In this document: positions 1 through 6,595 of the stretch, piece after piece
Layout of the letters: the number at the start of each line of letters is the position of its first letter
Numbering within the stretch: the first letter of the stretch is position 1
Assembly (NCBI GenBank): GCA_007123015.1
Contig: SKSL01000196.1
Location: forward strand, 1 to 12,397
Direction: 5' to 3'
DNA: 12,397 bases
From: Natronohydrobacter sp.
GTDB lineage: Bacteria; Pseudomonadota; Alphaproteobacteria; Rhodobacterales; Rhodobacteraceae
The notes under the pieces: model-generated
The model's database searches: none
Told to the model about the DNA's origin: nothing
The model's input: only the letters and a program-made list of their open reading frames with translations
Program-made: the position numbers and the translations under genes

Positions 1-16
1 CAAATTAAAAATACCA

Positions 17-25
17 TTATAAACA
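17..25 (+). promoter_or_regulatory. DnaA box, one mismatch
   Basis: TTATAAACA differs from TTATNCACA only at position 6. It lies inside the 80% A+T segment, where such matches are more likely by chance. Confidence 0.35.
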
Positions 26-82
26 GATGTTTATATTAGAACAGAACATGAATATTTTGAAAAGATGGATATTGCAGAAGAT

Positions 83-91
83 TTCTGCACA
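83..91 (+). promoter_or_regulatory. DnaA box, one mismatch
   Basis: TTCTGCACA differs from TTATNCACA only at position 3. It lies at the transition from A+T-rich to mixed composition. Confidence 0.35.
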
Positions 92-228
92 GACGCACTA
101 TCCGCGTTATCCCTTGTGATCAAGTTCGGGCGGCAACTTGCGAATGACTGCACAACGTGACAGCACTGACATGACTGGGGGATAACTGCGCCGTCTTGGT
201 CAAGTTGTCCTGCCGCTTTCGCACAGGG

Positions 229-237
229 TTATTCACA
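229..237 (+). promoter_or_regulatory. Consensus DnaA box overlapping the maf start codon
   Basis: TTATTCACA matches TTATNCACA at every position. Its last base is the A of the maf ATG, and it lies just 3' of the putative AGGG ribosome binding site (225-228). DnaA bound here could affect maf expression, or the box could be part of an origin array. Confidence 0.5.
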
Positions 238-830
238 TGGGTCTTGTTCTTGCCTCACAATCCGTCAGCCGCCGTGAGATGCTTGAACAGGCCGGCGTCC
301 CGATAGAGATCGTCCCTGCCCGCATTGATGAAGCTGCCATCCGTGACGCGCTGCTGGCCGAGCAAGCCAGCCCACGCGATATTGCCGACACATTGGCCGA
401 AACCAAAGCGCGCAAGATTGCGGGTCGGATGCCGGGGCGGCTGGTTCTGGGCTGTGATCAGGTGCTGGCCCATAAGCACATGATCTTCGAGAAGCCACCG
501 ACGCTTCAAGCCGCGCGCGACCAGTTGCGGATTTTGCGCGGGGCGACGCATCAACTGCTTTCCGCTGCTGTGCTGTATGAAGATGGTGAACCGGTCTGGC
601 GGCATGTCGGTGTGGCGCGTCTGACCATGCGGCAGGTGTCGGATGACTATCTGGAAAGCTATCTGGGGCGGAACTGGCCCGATATCGCAGGCTCGGTCGG
701 GGGGTATATGCTGGAACGCGAAGGCGTTCGGCTGTTCGCGCAAGTGCAGGGCGATTATTTCACCATCCTTGGCCTGCCCCTGCTGGAATTGCTGAACCAT
801 CTGACCTTGCGTGGAGTGATTGAGGGATGA
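237..830 (+). CDS. maf: Maf family nucleoside triphosphate pyrophosphatase
   Basis: The 197-residue protein belongs to the Maf family, cytoplasmic enzymes that hydrolyse non-canonical or modified nucleoside triphosphates to monophosphates and pyrophosphate. The N-terminus LASQSVSRREML is the family's Ser-Arg-Arg phosphate-binding motif (residues 5-16). Glu55 and Lys57 in ETKARK and Asp74-Gln75 in LGCDQVL match the other conserved active-site blocks. The length is normal. The chosen ATG has AGGG at 225-228, eight bases upstream. The stop overlaps the aroE start by four bases, so translation is probably coupled. It is first in a maf-aroE-coaE-dnaQ cluster. The sequence alone does not separate the dTTP/UTP-type from the 7-methyl-GTP-type subfamily. 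Confidence 0.9.
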   Translation: MGLVLASQSVSRREMLEQAGVPIEIVPARIDEAAIRDALLAEQASPRDIADTLAETKARKIAGRMPGRLVLGCDQVLAHKHMIFEKPPTLQAARDQLRILRGATHQLLSAAVLYEDGEPVWRHVGVARLTMRQVSDDYLESYLGRNWPDIAGSVGGYMLEREGVRLFAQVQGDYFTILGLPLLELLNHLTLRGVIEG

Positions 831-1645
831 GCAGAATACCGCTTGCTGGCGTCATCGGCGCCCCGGTCAGCCATAGCCGGTCACCGCGGCTGCATGGCAC
901 CTGGCTGCGCAAGTATGGGGTCCTTGGGCATTATGTGCCGCTGCATGTCGAAGCCGGTGATCTGGCTAGTGTCTTGCGCGCCATGCCGCAAATGGGGTTT
1001 GTTGGGGCGAATGTGACCATCCCGCATAAAGAAGCCGCTCTGGTGCTTGCCGATGACGTGACCGAGCGTGCAAAGCGGATCGGCGCTGCGAACACCCTCA
1101 GTTTTCACGCGGGCCGGATTCATGCGGACAACACGGATGGCTATGGTTTCATGGCTAATCTGACCCAGTCTGCGCCAGACTGGCGGCCCGATGCAGGCGC
1201 TGCCTTGGTGCTTGGCGCGGGGGGTGCTGCGCGGGCCGTGATCGTGGCGCTGCAAGACGCAGGCGTGCCACAGATCCGGTTGGCCAATCGCACGCGGGAC
1301 CGAGCCGAAGACCTGGCGGCAGAATTTGGCTGTTCAGTGCAGGACTGGGATCAGCGCGCGCAAGGGCTTCAGGATCTGGGCCTGTTGGTGAATACCACAG
1401 CGCTGGGCATGGTAGGTCAATCTGCGTTGGAGATGCCGCTTGACGATCTGCCCGCACATGCACTGGTGACGGATATTGTTTATTCACCCTTGGAAACTGC
1501 GCTGTTGCAATCTGCTCGGGCGCGCGGGTTACGCGCAGTTGATGGCTTGGGGATGCTGTTGCATCAGGCTGTTCCGGGGTTTGAGCGCTGGTTCGGGACG
1601 CGGCCTGACGTCACACACACCCTGCGCGATGCGGTTCTCGCATGA
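827..1645 (+). CDS. aroE: Shikimate dehydrogenase (NADP+)
   Basis: AroE reduces 3-dehydroshikimate to shikimate with NADPH in the aromatic amino acid pathway. The 272-residue length is typical. The substrate domain shows GAPVSHSRSP (residues 11-20), GANVTIPHKEA with catalytic Lys68, and NTDG with the paired catalytic Asp104. The nucleotide-binding fold carries GAGGAAR (130-136) and the NRT motif (154-156) that contacts the NADP 2'-phosphate. The C-terminal GLGMLLHQAVPGF helix is also typical. The start overlaps the maf stop in an ATGA, and the stop overlaps the coaE start the same way. All expected active-site residues are present. Confidence 0.95.
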   Translation: MSRIPLAGVIGAPVSHSRSPRLHGTWLRKYGVLGHYVPLHVEAGDLASVLRAMPQMGFVGANVTIPHKEAALVLADDVTERAKRIGAANTLSFHAGRIHADNTDGYGFMANLTQSAPDWRPDAGAALVLGAGGAARAVIVALQDAGVPQIRLANRTRDRAEDLAAEFGCSVQDWDQRAQGLQDLGLLVNTTALGMVGQSALEMPLDDLPAHALVTDIVYSPLETALLQSARARGLRAVDGLGMLLHQAVPGFERWFGTRPDVTHTLRDAVLA

Positions 1646-2226
1646 AACCCTATCGGCTGGGGCTCACTGGTTCGATCGGGATGGGCAAAAGCACGACAGC
1701 GGGGTTCTTCCGTGACCTCGGCGTGCCAGTCTGGGATGCAGATGCCGCTGTGCACAGGCTTTATGGTCCGGGTGGTGCCGCTGTCGGGCCAGTCGGGGCG
1801 CTTTGCCCGGCGGCTGTTGTGCAGGGCGCGATTGACCGGGATGCGCTGAAACAGTGGATCGCGCAGGACAAGTCCGCGCTTGGTCAGTTGGAAGCCGTGG
1901 TGCATCCGCTGGTCGCAGAAGATCGCGCCAATTTCGTCGCGGATGTCTCCCGCCCGCTGGTGGTGCTTGATATTCCGCTGCTTTTCGAAGTGGGGGCGGA
2001 TGTTGATGGCGTGCTGGTCGTGACTGCCCCGCCCGAGGTGCAGCGCGCGCGGGTTCTGGCGCGTCCCGGCATGACCGAGTCGCAATTCAATGCCATCCTT
2101 GCGCGGCAGATGCCGGATGCCGAGAAACGGCAGCGCGCTGATTTCGTGATCGAGACACTGGATATGGACAGTGTGCGCCAATCTGTGCAACATCTGGTAG
2201 CGACATTGGGGAAGCGCGATGCGTGA
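1642..2226 (+). CDS. coaE: Dephospho-CoA kinase
   Basis: CoaE catalyses the last step of coenzyme A synthesis, phosphorylating the 3'-hydroxyl of dephospho-CoA with ATP. The protein has 194 residues, close to the usual 200. It begins with the P-loop GSIGMGKS (residues 10-17), followed by the family motif PVWDADAAVHRLY with its conserved aspartates, then LDIPLLFE and VVTAPPEVQRARVLAR of the P-loop kinase fold. It overlaps aroE by four bases and dnaQ by eight, which indicates one transcript with coupled translation. Nothing is truncated or odd. Confidence 0.95.
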   Translation: MKPYRLGLTGSIGMGKSTTAGFFRDLGVPVWDADAAVHRLYGPGGAAVGPVGALCPAAVVQGAIDRDALKQWIAQDKSALGQLEAVVHPLVAEDRANFVADVSRPLVVLDIPLLFEVGADVDGVLVVTAPPEVQRARVLARPGMTESQFNAILARQMPDAEKRQRADFVIETLDMDSVRQSVQHLVATLGKRDA

Positions 2227-2947
2227 AATCGTTCTGGATACAGAAACTACAGGCTTTGAACCCGAAGCTGGCGACCGGATTGTCGAGATCGGTGCGCTGG
2301 AACTGGTCAATCACATGCCGACCGGGCGGACCTATCATCAATACATCAATCCGGAACGCGACATGCCGGACGGGGCTTTTGCTGTGCATGGGATCGGCCC
2401 GGATCTGTTGCAGCCGCCACGCGCTGCCGCTGCGGGCGAGATCACCTTGCGCGACAAACCGCTTTTCAAGGATGTGGCCGCGGATTTCGTTGCCTTTGTC
2501 GGTGATGCCAAGCTTGTCATTCATAATGCGGCTTTCGATATGAAATTCCTGAATGCGGAATTGCGCTGGGTGGGTCTGACAGAGCTGGACTGGGAGCGCG
2601 CAGTCGATACGCTTGCGATCGCGCGCAAGAAATTTCCGGGCTCGCCCGCCTCGTTGGATGCGCTGTGTCGGCGTTTCGGGATTGACAATTCGGCGCGTAG
2701 TTTGCACGGCGCGTTGCTGGATAGCGAGATTCTGGCAGAGGTCTATCTTGAGCTTCTCGGCGGCCAACAGCCTGATTTTGCCTTGGCGACATCGGCGCAA
2801 TACGCAGCGCGTGCGACTGGGCAAGCGGCTCCATTGCCCAAACGCCTGCGGCCCTTGCCATCACCAGTCACAGAGGCCGAAGCAACCGCTCATGCTGCTT
2901 TTGTCGAAAAGCTTGGCGATAATGCGATCTGGCGTCATTATGGATGA
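2219..2947 (+). CDS. dnaQ: DNA polymerase III epsilon subunit (3'-5' proofreading exonuclease)
   Basis: The 242-residue protein has the DEDDh exonuclease fold. Exo I is VLDTETTGF with Asp7 and Glu9. Exo II is IHNAAFDMKF with Asp107. Exo III is SLHGALLDSE with His163 and Asp168. These correspond to the five catalytic residues of E. coli epsilon. The C-terminal tail beyond about residue 180 is weakly conserved, as expected for the part that contacts the polymerase alpha subunit. GGGGAA at 2208-2213, inside the end of coaE, serves as ribosome binding site. It is the last gene of the block and ends directly at a hairpin terminator facing convergent secB. Confidence 0.93.
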   Translation: MREIVLDTETTGFEPEAGDRIVEIGALELVNHMPTGRTYHQYINPERDMPDGAFAVHGIGPDLLQPPRAAAAGEITLRDKPLFKDVAADFVAFVGDAKLVIHNAAFDMKFLNAELRWVGLTELDWERAVDTLAIARKKFPGSPASLDALCRRFGIDNSARSLHGALLDSEILAEVYLELLGGQQPDFALATSAQYAARATGQAAPLPKRLRPLPSPVTEAEATAHAAFVEKLGDNAIWRHYG

Positions 2948-2972
2948 AAAAAGCCCCCATTGCGGGGGCTTT
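2947..2972. terminator. Rho-independent terminator between convergent dnaQ and secB
   Basis: A nine-base-pair stem (AAAGCCCCC at 2950-2958 with GGGGGCTTT at 2964-2972) encloses a five-base loop. Six A residues at 2947-2952 become a U-tract on the minus strand, so it is an ideal terminator for secB, whose stop is seven bases away. On the plus strand it starts at the dnaQ stop and ends in only TTT, so it is weaker in that direction. Confidence 0.88.
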
Positions 2973-2979
2973 GATCAGA

Positions 2980-3495
2980 TCAGTTGACCGGTGCGTTTTC
3001 TTTCTGCGCTTTCAACGCAGCTTGACGCTGCAACTCTTGCTTGTAGAGCGCGAGGAAATCGACCGTATCCAGGTTCAGCGGCGGGAAACCACCATCACGT
3101 GTGACATCCGAGATGATGCGACGGGCGAAGGGGAAGATCATGCGTGGGCATTCGATCAGCAGAAACGGGTGCAGCTGTTCCTGCGGGACGCCTTCCACCA
3201 GAAACAGCCCGACATAATCCAGCTCGACAATGAACAGGACCTGATCATCGGCCTTGTTCTTCGAAGTGATCTTGAATTTTGTCGCGACATCATACTGATT
3301 TTCAGCGTCGCGCTTGTTCGCGTCCAGGCTGACCTGCACCTGAATATCCGGCTGGACATTCGTGCCCTGCAGTTTCTTCTGGGCGGCAACATTCTCGAAG
3401 GACATATCGCGCATGTATTGCGCGAGGATGCGCATGTTCACTTTCGGCGGTGTTGCGGGTTGTGCTGCAGTTCCGGTGGCTGGTTGGTCTGTCAT
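2980..3495 (-). CDS. secB: SecB protein-export chaperone
   Basis: SecB is a cytoplasmic tetramer that holds preproteins unfolded and hands them to SecA for Sec export. The 171-residue product shows ILAQYMRDMSFEN (residues 23-35), ELDYVGLF (91-98) and the long conserved block LIECPRMIFPFARRIISDVT with DGGFPPLNLDTVDF (about 113-147). The chosen start has AGGAG at 3501-3505, five bases upstream. An ATG eight codons earlier (3519) has no ribosome binding site. The unconserved N-terminal extension rich in Thr, Ala and Pro is normal for alphaproteobacterial SecB. It lies downstream of fxsA on the same strand with a 64-base gap, so the two may share a transcript. Confidence 0.95.
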   Translation of the reverse strand: MTDQPATGTAAQPATPPKVNMRILAQYMRDMSFENVAAQKKLQGTNVQPDIQVQVSLDANKRDAENQYDVATKFKITSKNKADDQVLFIVELDYVGLFLVEGVPQEQLHPFLLIECPRMIFPFARRIISDVTRDGGFPPLNLDTVDFLALYKQELQRQAALKAQKENAPVN

Positions 3496-3500
3496 GTCTG

Positions 3501-3505
3501 CTCCT
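3501..3505 (-). promoter_or_regulatory. Ribosome binding site that fixes the secB start
   Basis: On the minus strand AGGAG lies five bases before the ATG at 3495. The longer in-frame start at 3519 would place this motif inside the coding sequence and has no such site of its own. Confidence 0.75.
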
Positions 3506-3559
3506 GTGCGATTGGTCACTTGAATTTGGCACTGCTTCTATCAGGGCAGGGGGTGCGCC

Positions 3560-4003
3560 TCAATCCCGCTTTTCCGGATGCGTGATGCGTGGCTTTTGTG
3601 GGGGTGGTGCATGTTCATAATCGCCTTCGATCGTGACCTGCTGGTCGTCGTGGCGGGATTTGAGATTGTGCAGGATCTGCAGAAGCAGAATGTGGCGAAT
3701 TGGCGGAAGGAGCAGCAGGAACCCGAGCGTGTCGGTGAAGAAGCCGGGCAGGAAGATCAGCGCAGCCCCGATCACGCGCAAGGCGGAATGCCCCATCGGG
3801 CTGGCTGGATTGGAGTGATGGTGCAGCGCGGCCCGGACATCATGGGCGCTGCGCTGCGGTTCGAGCCGGATCAGCACCGCCCCAAGTGCTGTTGTCAGCA
3901 AGACCCAGGCCAGAGTCCCGATCACGCCAATATGACCACCGATCTGCACAAAGAGCGCGATCTCGATGATGGGAACTGCCACAATAGCGAGTAAAAGCCA
4001 CAT
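3560..4003 (-). CDS. fxsA: FxsA family inner membrane protein
   Basis: The 147-residue protein matches the FxsA family, small cytoplasmic-membrane proteins. E. coli FxsA is linked to exclusion of phage T7 by the F plasmid; the normal role is not clear to me. Hydrophobic segments lie at about residues 2-20, 25-46 and 74-110. The signature is FLPGFFTDTLGFLLLLPP (residues 84-101). The C-terminus is hydrophilic and ends in a Pro- and charge-rich tail. The start at 4003 is preceded by AGGGA (4011-4015). An in-frame ATG at 4057 would add 18 polar residues before the first membrane segment and is less likely. The gene lies upstream of secB on the same strand and divergent from the TimA-like gene. 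Confidence 0.87.
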   Translation of the reverse strand: MWLLLAIVAVPIIEIALFVQIGGHIGVIGTLAWVLLTTALGAVLIRLEPQRSAHDVRAALHHHSNPASPMGHSALRVIGAALIFLPGFFTDTLGFLLLLPPIRHILLLQILHNLKSRHDDQQVTIEGDYEHAPPPQKPRITHPEKRD

Positions 4004-4039
4004 AATCGCATCCCTGCTGCAGAAGTTCGGGACAAGCAT

Positions 4040-4063
4040 GGTGGACTTGCCCGGCAACCCACC
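4040..4063. promoter_or_regulatory. Interrupted palindrome between fxsA and the TimA-like gene
   Basis: Two nested inverted repeats share nearly one centre: GGTGG (4040-4044) with CCACC (4059-4063), and TTGCC (4047-4051) with GGCAA (4053-4057). It could be an operator serving both divergent genes or a hairpin in the fxsA leader. No regulator is recognised. Confidence 0.35.
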
Positions 4064-4064
4064 T

Positions 4065-4092
4065 TACATAGGCAGCAGACCCGTCATACCAA
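4065..4092 (-). promoter_or_regulatory. Possible fxsA promoter
   Basis: Read on the minus strand, TTGGTA (4087-4092) and TATGTA (4065-4070) are 16 bases apart and lie about 60 bases before the fxsA start. The match to consensus is only moderate and other placements are possible. Confidence 0.25.
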
Positions 4093-4110
4093 CCCCGGGC
4101 CGAGGAAACA

Positions 4111-4779
4111 ATGGAACCAGCCGTGATTCAGCTTCTGATACTTGCCGGTATAGCCGTTTTTCTGATCCTGCGCCTGCGCGCTGTGCTGGGATCGCGGGAC
4201 GGTTTTGAACAGCAGCCATTGCCACGGCAGGGCTCTGGTGGTGATCCGGTGTCGAAACCGCGCTTCGAAGTGATCGAAGGCGGGCCCGATACGGATATTA
4301 CCGATCATGTCGAAGATGGCTCTGACAAAGCCAAGGCGCTGGCGCGCATGAAGGCGATTGATCCGGATTTCAGTGTCAGCGAATTTCTGCAGGGTGCGCG
4401 TGGTGCCTATGAGATGATCTTGATGGCGTTTGAATCGTCAGATCTGGACTCGGTCCTGCCATTTCTGTCTCGGGACGTGTTCAACAGCTTCGATGAAGTC
4501 GTGCAGCTGCGTGAGCGTGAAGGTTTGAGGGTCGATGCCACATTTGTCGGTTTGCGCGAATTGGAAATCGTTGATGCCATATTTGACGAAGATACGCGGG
4601 AAGGCGAGATCACAGTCAAATTCGTTGGCGAACTGACGTCTGTCGTGCGCAATGTCGAAACCAGCGAAGTGGTGGAAGGTGATCCGAACCAGATCAAGCG
4701 CCAGAAAGATGTGTGGACCTTTGCGCGTGACATGAGCTCGGATAGTCCGAACTGGAAGCTGGTGGCCACGGGCGAATGA
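4111..4779 (+). CDS. Tim44/TimA family membrane-anchored protein
   Basis: The protein has 222 residues. One N-terminal membrane segment (about residues 5-26) is followed by a charged linker and a Tim44-like domain from about residue 75 to the end, starting near IDPDFSVSEFLQGARGAYE and including VLPFLSRDVFNSF. In mitochondria Tim44 recruits the Hsp70 motor to the import channel. Bacterial relatives (TimA) are membrane-anchored proteins with a less certain role, possibly in export or assembly of membrane proteins. GAGGAAA at 4102-4108 precedes the ATG. The end overlaps the Smr gene by four bases. Closeness to secB fits an envelope-protein role, but that is inference. Confidence 0.85.
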   Translation: MEPAVIQLLILAGIAVFLILRLRAVLGSRDGFEQQPLPRQGSGGDPVSKPRFEVIEGGPDTDITDHVEDGSDKAKALARMKAIDPDFSVSEFLQGARGAYEMILMAFESSDLDSVLPFLSRDVFNSFDEVVQLREREGLRVDATFVGLRELEIVDAIFDEDTREGEITVKFVGELTSVVRNVETSEVVEGDPNQIKRQKDVWTFARDMSSDSPNWKLVATGE

Positions 4780-5375
4780 GTCGCAAGCGACGTCATCTGT
4801 CGCCAGAAGACAGAGAATTATGGGGCCGCGTGGTGGAAACTGCGCGGCCTTTGAAATCGACGCCACTGGCTTTGCCCGAAACATCTGTTCCTGCCTCTTT
4901 GCCAGAAGCGCCGCAACCCGTACCGCGTGTTGACGTACCCCGGACCATACGGCCAGAAGGCCGCAAGACGCCCCCGCAGCAAGATCTGGCCCATCCCTTG
5001 TCTGAATCTCTGGCGCGCGTGCCGGTCCAGATGGACAAACGTCAATTCCAGCGCCTGAGCCGGGGGAAGCTGGACCCCGAGGCGCGGATCGACCTGCATG
5101 GGATGACTTTGACGCAAGCGCATGGCGCGTTGAACGGGTTTATTCTGCGTGCGCATGCAGCCGGGATGCGGCTGGTTTTGGTGATCACAGGCAAGGGCAA
5201 GAGCGTTGCTGATGATGGGCCGATCCCCCGCAGGCGCGGGGCCTTGAAGCATGATGTCCCGCAATGGCTGCGCATGGCGCCGCTTGGGCCTTTGGTGCTG
5301 GAGATACGGGAAGCGCATATCCGCCATGGGGGCGCAGGCGCGTATTATGTCTATCTGCGGCGTCCGCGCGGGTAG
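4776..5375 (+). CDS. Smr domain protein (MutS2 C-terminal-like)
   Basis: The 199-residue protein has a low-complexity, Pro-rich first half and an Smr domain from about residue 98 to the end. The domain shows RIDLHGM (104-110), VLVITGKGKS (134-143) and HGGAGAYYVYLRR (184-196), the usual conserved blocks. Smr domains bind nucleic acids and some nick DNA or RNA; the role of this stand-alone form is not known. The start overlaps the TimA-like stop in an ATGA, so translation is probably coupled. From memory, many relatives have mltA (lytic transglycosylase A) between these two genes; it is missing here. A palindrome covers the stop codon. Confidence 0.88.
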   Translation: MSRKRRHLSPEDRELWGRVVETARPLKSTPLALPETSVPASLPEAPQPVPRVDVPRTIRPEGRKTPPQQDLAHPLSESLARVPVQMDKRQFQRLSRGKLDPEARIDLHGMTLTQAHGALNGFILRAHAAGMRLVLVITGKGKSVADDGPIPRRRGALKHDVPQWLRMAPLGPLVLEIREAHIRHGGAGAYYVYLRRPRG

Positions 5376-5400
5376 GGTGCGTGCTGAGCACGCACCTTAC
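5372..5400. repeat. REP-like palindrome on the smr stop codon
   Basis: GTAGGGTGCGTGC (5372-5384), a TGA spacer and GCACGCACCTTAC (5388-5400) form a 13-base-pair stem with one G-T pair. No U-tract follows, so it is not a classical terminator. From memory, palindromes around GGTGCGTGC are scattered through rhodobacterial genomes, often at gene ends. It may act in mRNA 3' stability or be a small mobile repeat. The stop codon TAG (5373-5375) lies inside the left arm. Confidence 0.6.
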
Positions 5401-5460
5401 GGGTCGGACACCACGCAAGCGGGCTTGGCTTTGCTGCCGATTTGAGGCAAGGCGCTTCAC

Positions 5461-6585
5461 ATGACATTCCGTTTTGATATATCGGCCCGTGATGGCCGGG
5501 CACGCAGGGGCGTGGTCTCGACCCCCCGCGGCGAAATCCGCACCCCTGCCTTCATGCCCGTGGGCACGGCTGCAACTGTGAAGGCCATGCTGCCGGTGTC
5601 GGTGCACGAAACCGGGGCGGATATTCTGCTGGGCAACACATACCATCTGATGCTACGCCCGACCGCCGAACGGATTGCGGCCTTGGGGGGTTTGCACAAG
5701 TTCATGGATTGGGACCGCCCCATTCTGACCGATTCAGGCGGCTTTCAGGTCATGTCGTTGGCCAAATTGCGCAAACTCACCGAAGAGGGCGTGCGTTTCG
5801 CAAGCCATATCGACGGATCGAAGCACCTGCTGACGCCTGAGCGGTCCATGGAAATCCAGCGCCTGCTCGGCTCCGACATCGTGATGTGTTTCGATGAATG
5901 CCCGGCCTTGCCTGCCGATCGCAAGACGATCAACGACTCGATGCAATTGTCGATGCGCTGGGCGCAGCGCTCGCGCGATGCGTTCGGCGACCGGCCGGGC
6001 CATGCGCTTTTCGGCATCCAGCAAGGCGGGCTGGAGCCGGATTTGCGCGAAGAGTCCGCTACGGCGCTTCGTGCTATCGGATTTGATGGTTATGCGCTAG
6101 GCGGTCTGGCCGTGGGCGAGGGACAAGAGGCGATGTTCGGTGTGCTGGATTACGCGCCAGAGCAACTGCCCCAGGACAAGCCGCGCTATCTGATGGGCGT
6201 CGGCAAACCCGATGATATCGTCGGCGCTGTTCAGCGCGGTGTCGATATGTTCGACTGTGTGCTGCCCTCGCGCTCTGGGCGGACCGGGCAGGGCTGGACC
6301 GCACGCGGACCGGTCAATCTGCGAAATGCGCGCCACCGCGACGACCCGCGTCCGCTGGAAGAAGATTGCGACTGCCCCGCCTGCCGGAATTACAGCCGCG
6401 CCTATCTGCATCATGTGATCAAGAGCGATGAGATCATCGGCTCGATGTTGTTGACCTGGCATAATTTGCGGTACTACCAGCGATTGATGAAGGGGCTGCG
6501 TGACGCGATCAGCGCTGTCAAATTGGATGCCTTCGTGACGGAATTCCATGCCACGCGCGCACTAGGCGATATCGAGCCGATTTGA
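5461..6585 (+). CDS. tgt: tRNA-guanine(34) transglycosylase (queuine tRNA-ribosyltransferase)
   Basis: Tgt exchanges guanine-34 for preQ1 in the anticodon of tRNAs reading Asp, Asn, His and Tyr codons, a step in queuosine synthesis. The 374-residue length is normal. LTDSGGFQ contains catalytic Asp91. CFDECP (143-148) and FGIQQGG (184-190) line the base pocket. GVDMFDCVLPSR contains the nucleophile Asp265. The structural zinc site is Cys303, Cys305 and Cys308 in CDCPAC plus His334 in LTWHNL. AAGG at 5449-5452 lies eight bases before the ATG. It is separated from smr by 85 bases with the palindrome, and leads into psd after ten bases. A substrate tRNA (Asp, GTC) is encoded 1.5 kb downstream. 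Confidence 0.96.
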   Translation: MTFRFDISARDGRARRGVVSTPRGEIRTPAFMPVGTAATVKAMLPVSVHETGADILLGNTYHLMLRPTAERIAALGGLHKFMDWDRPILTDSGGFQVMSLAKLRKLTEEGVRFASHIDGSKHLLTPERSMEIQRLLGSDIVMCFDECPALPADRKTINDSMQLSMRWAQRSRDAFGDRPGHALFGIQQGGLEPDLREESATALRAIGFDGYALGGLAVGEGQEAMFGVLDYAPEQLPQDKPRYLMGVGKPDDIVGAVQRGVDMFDCVLPSRSGRTGQGWTARGPVNLRNARHRDDPRPLEEDCDCPACRNYSRAYLHHVIKSDEIIGSMLLTWHNLRYYQRLMKGLRDAISAVKLDAFVTEFHATRALGDIEPI

Positions 6586-6595
6586 GGAGATTTGA

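Larger units (their letters stand above)
1..236. other. AT-rich non-coding region with DnaA boxes: candidate oriC or origin edge
   Basis: No convincing gene lies here. The first 60 bases are 80% A+T and the first 80 about 76%, far above the G+C-rich coding DNA that follows, as expected of an unwinding element. Against the DnaA consensus TTATNCACA there is a perfect match at 229-237, one-mismatch matches at 17-25 (TTATAAACA) and 83-91 (TTCTGCACA), and weaker minus-strand matches near 115-123 and 177-185. From memory, in Caulobacter the origin lies between hemE and a block that includes maf, aroE, coaE, dnaQ and secB, so the neighbourhood agrees. No clear CtrA site or GANTC methylation site was seen. 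The left neighbour is outside the window. The region should also carry the maf promoter, which I could not place with confidence. Confidence 0.5.

Noticed and set aside
5..19. CtrA-type site TTAA-N7-TTAA in the A+T-rich region
   Set aside because: The second half reads ATTA, so only one half-site is present in a stretch where such tetramers are common.
1564..2824. Long minus-strand open frames opposite coaE and dnaQ
   Set aside because: They are shadows of strongly supported plus-strand genes and show biased, domain-free composition.
2944..3585. Plus-strand open frame of about 213 codons across secB
   Set aside because: It runs through the dnaQ-secB terminator and is antisense to SecB, which has clear motifs and a ribosome binding site.
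5376..5398. Rho-independent terminator after smr
   Set aside because: The stem is strong but is followed by TTAC without a U-tract; a REP-like repeat fits better.
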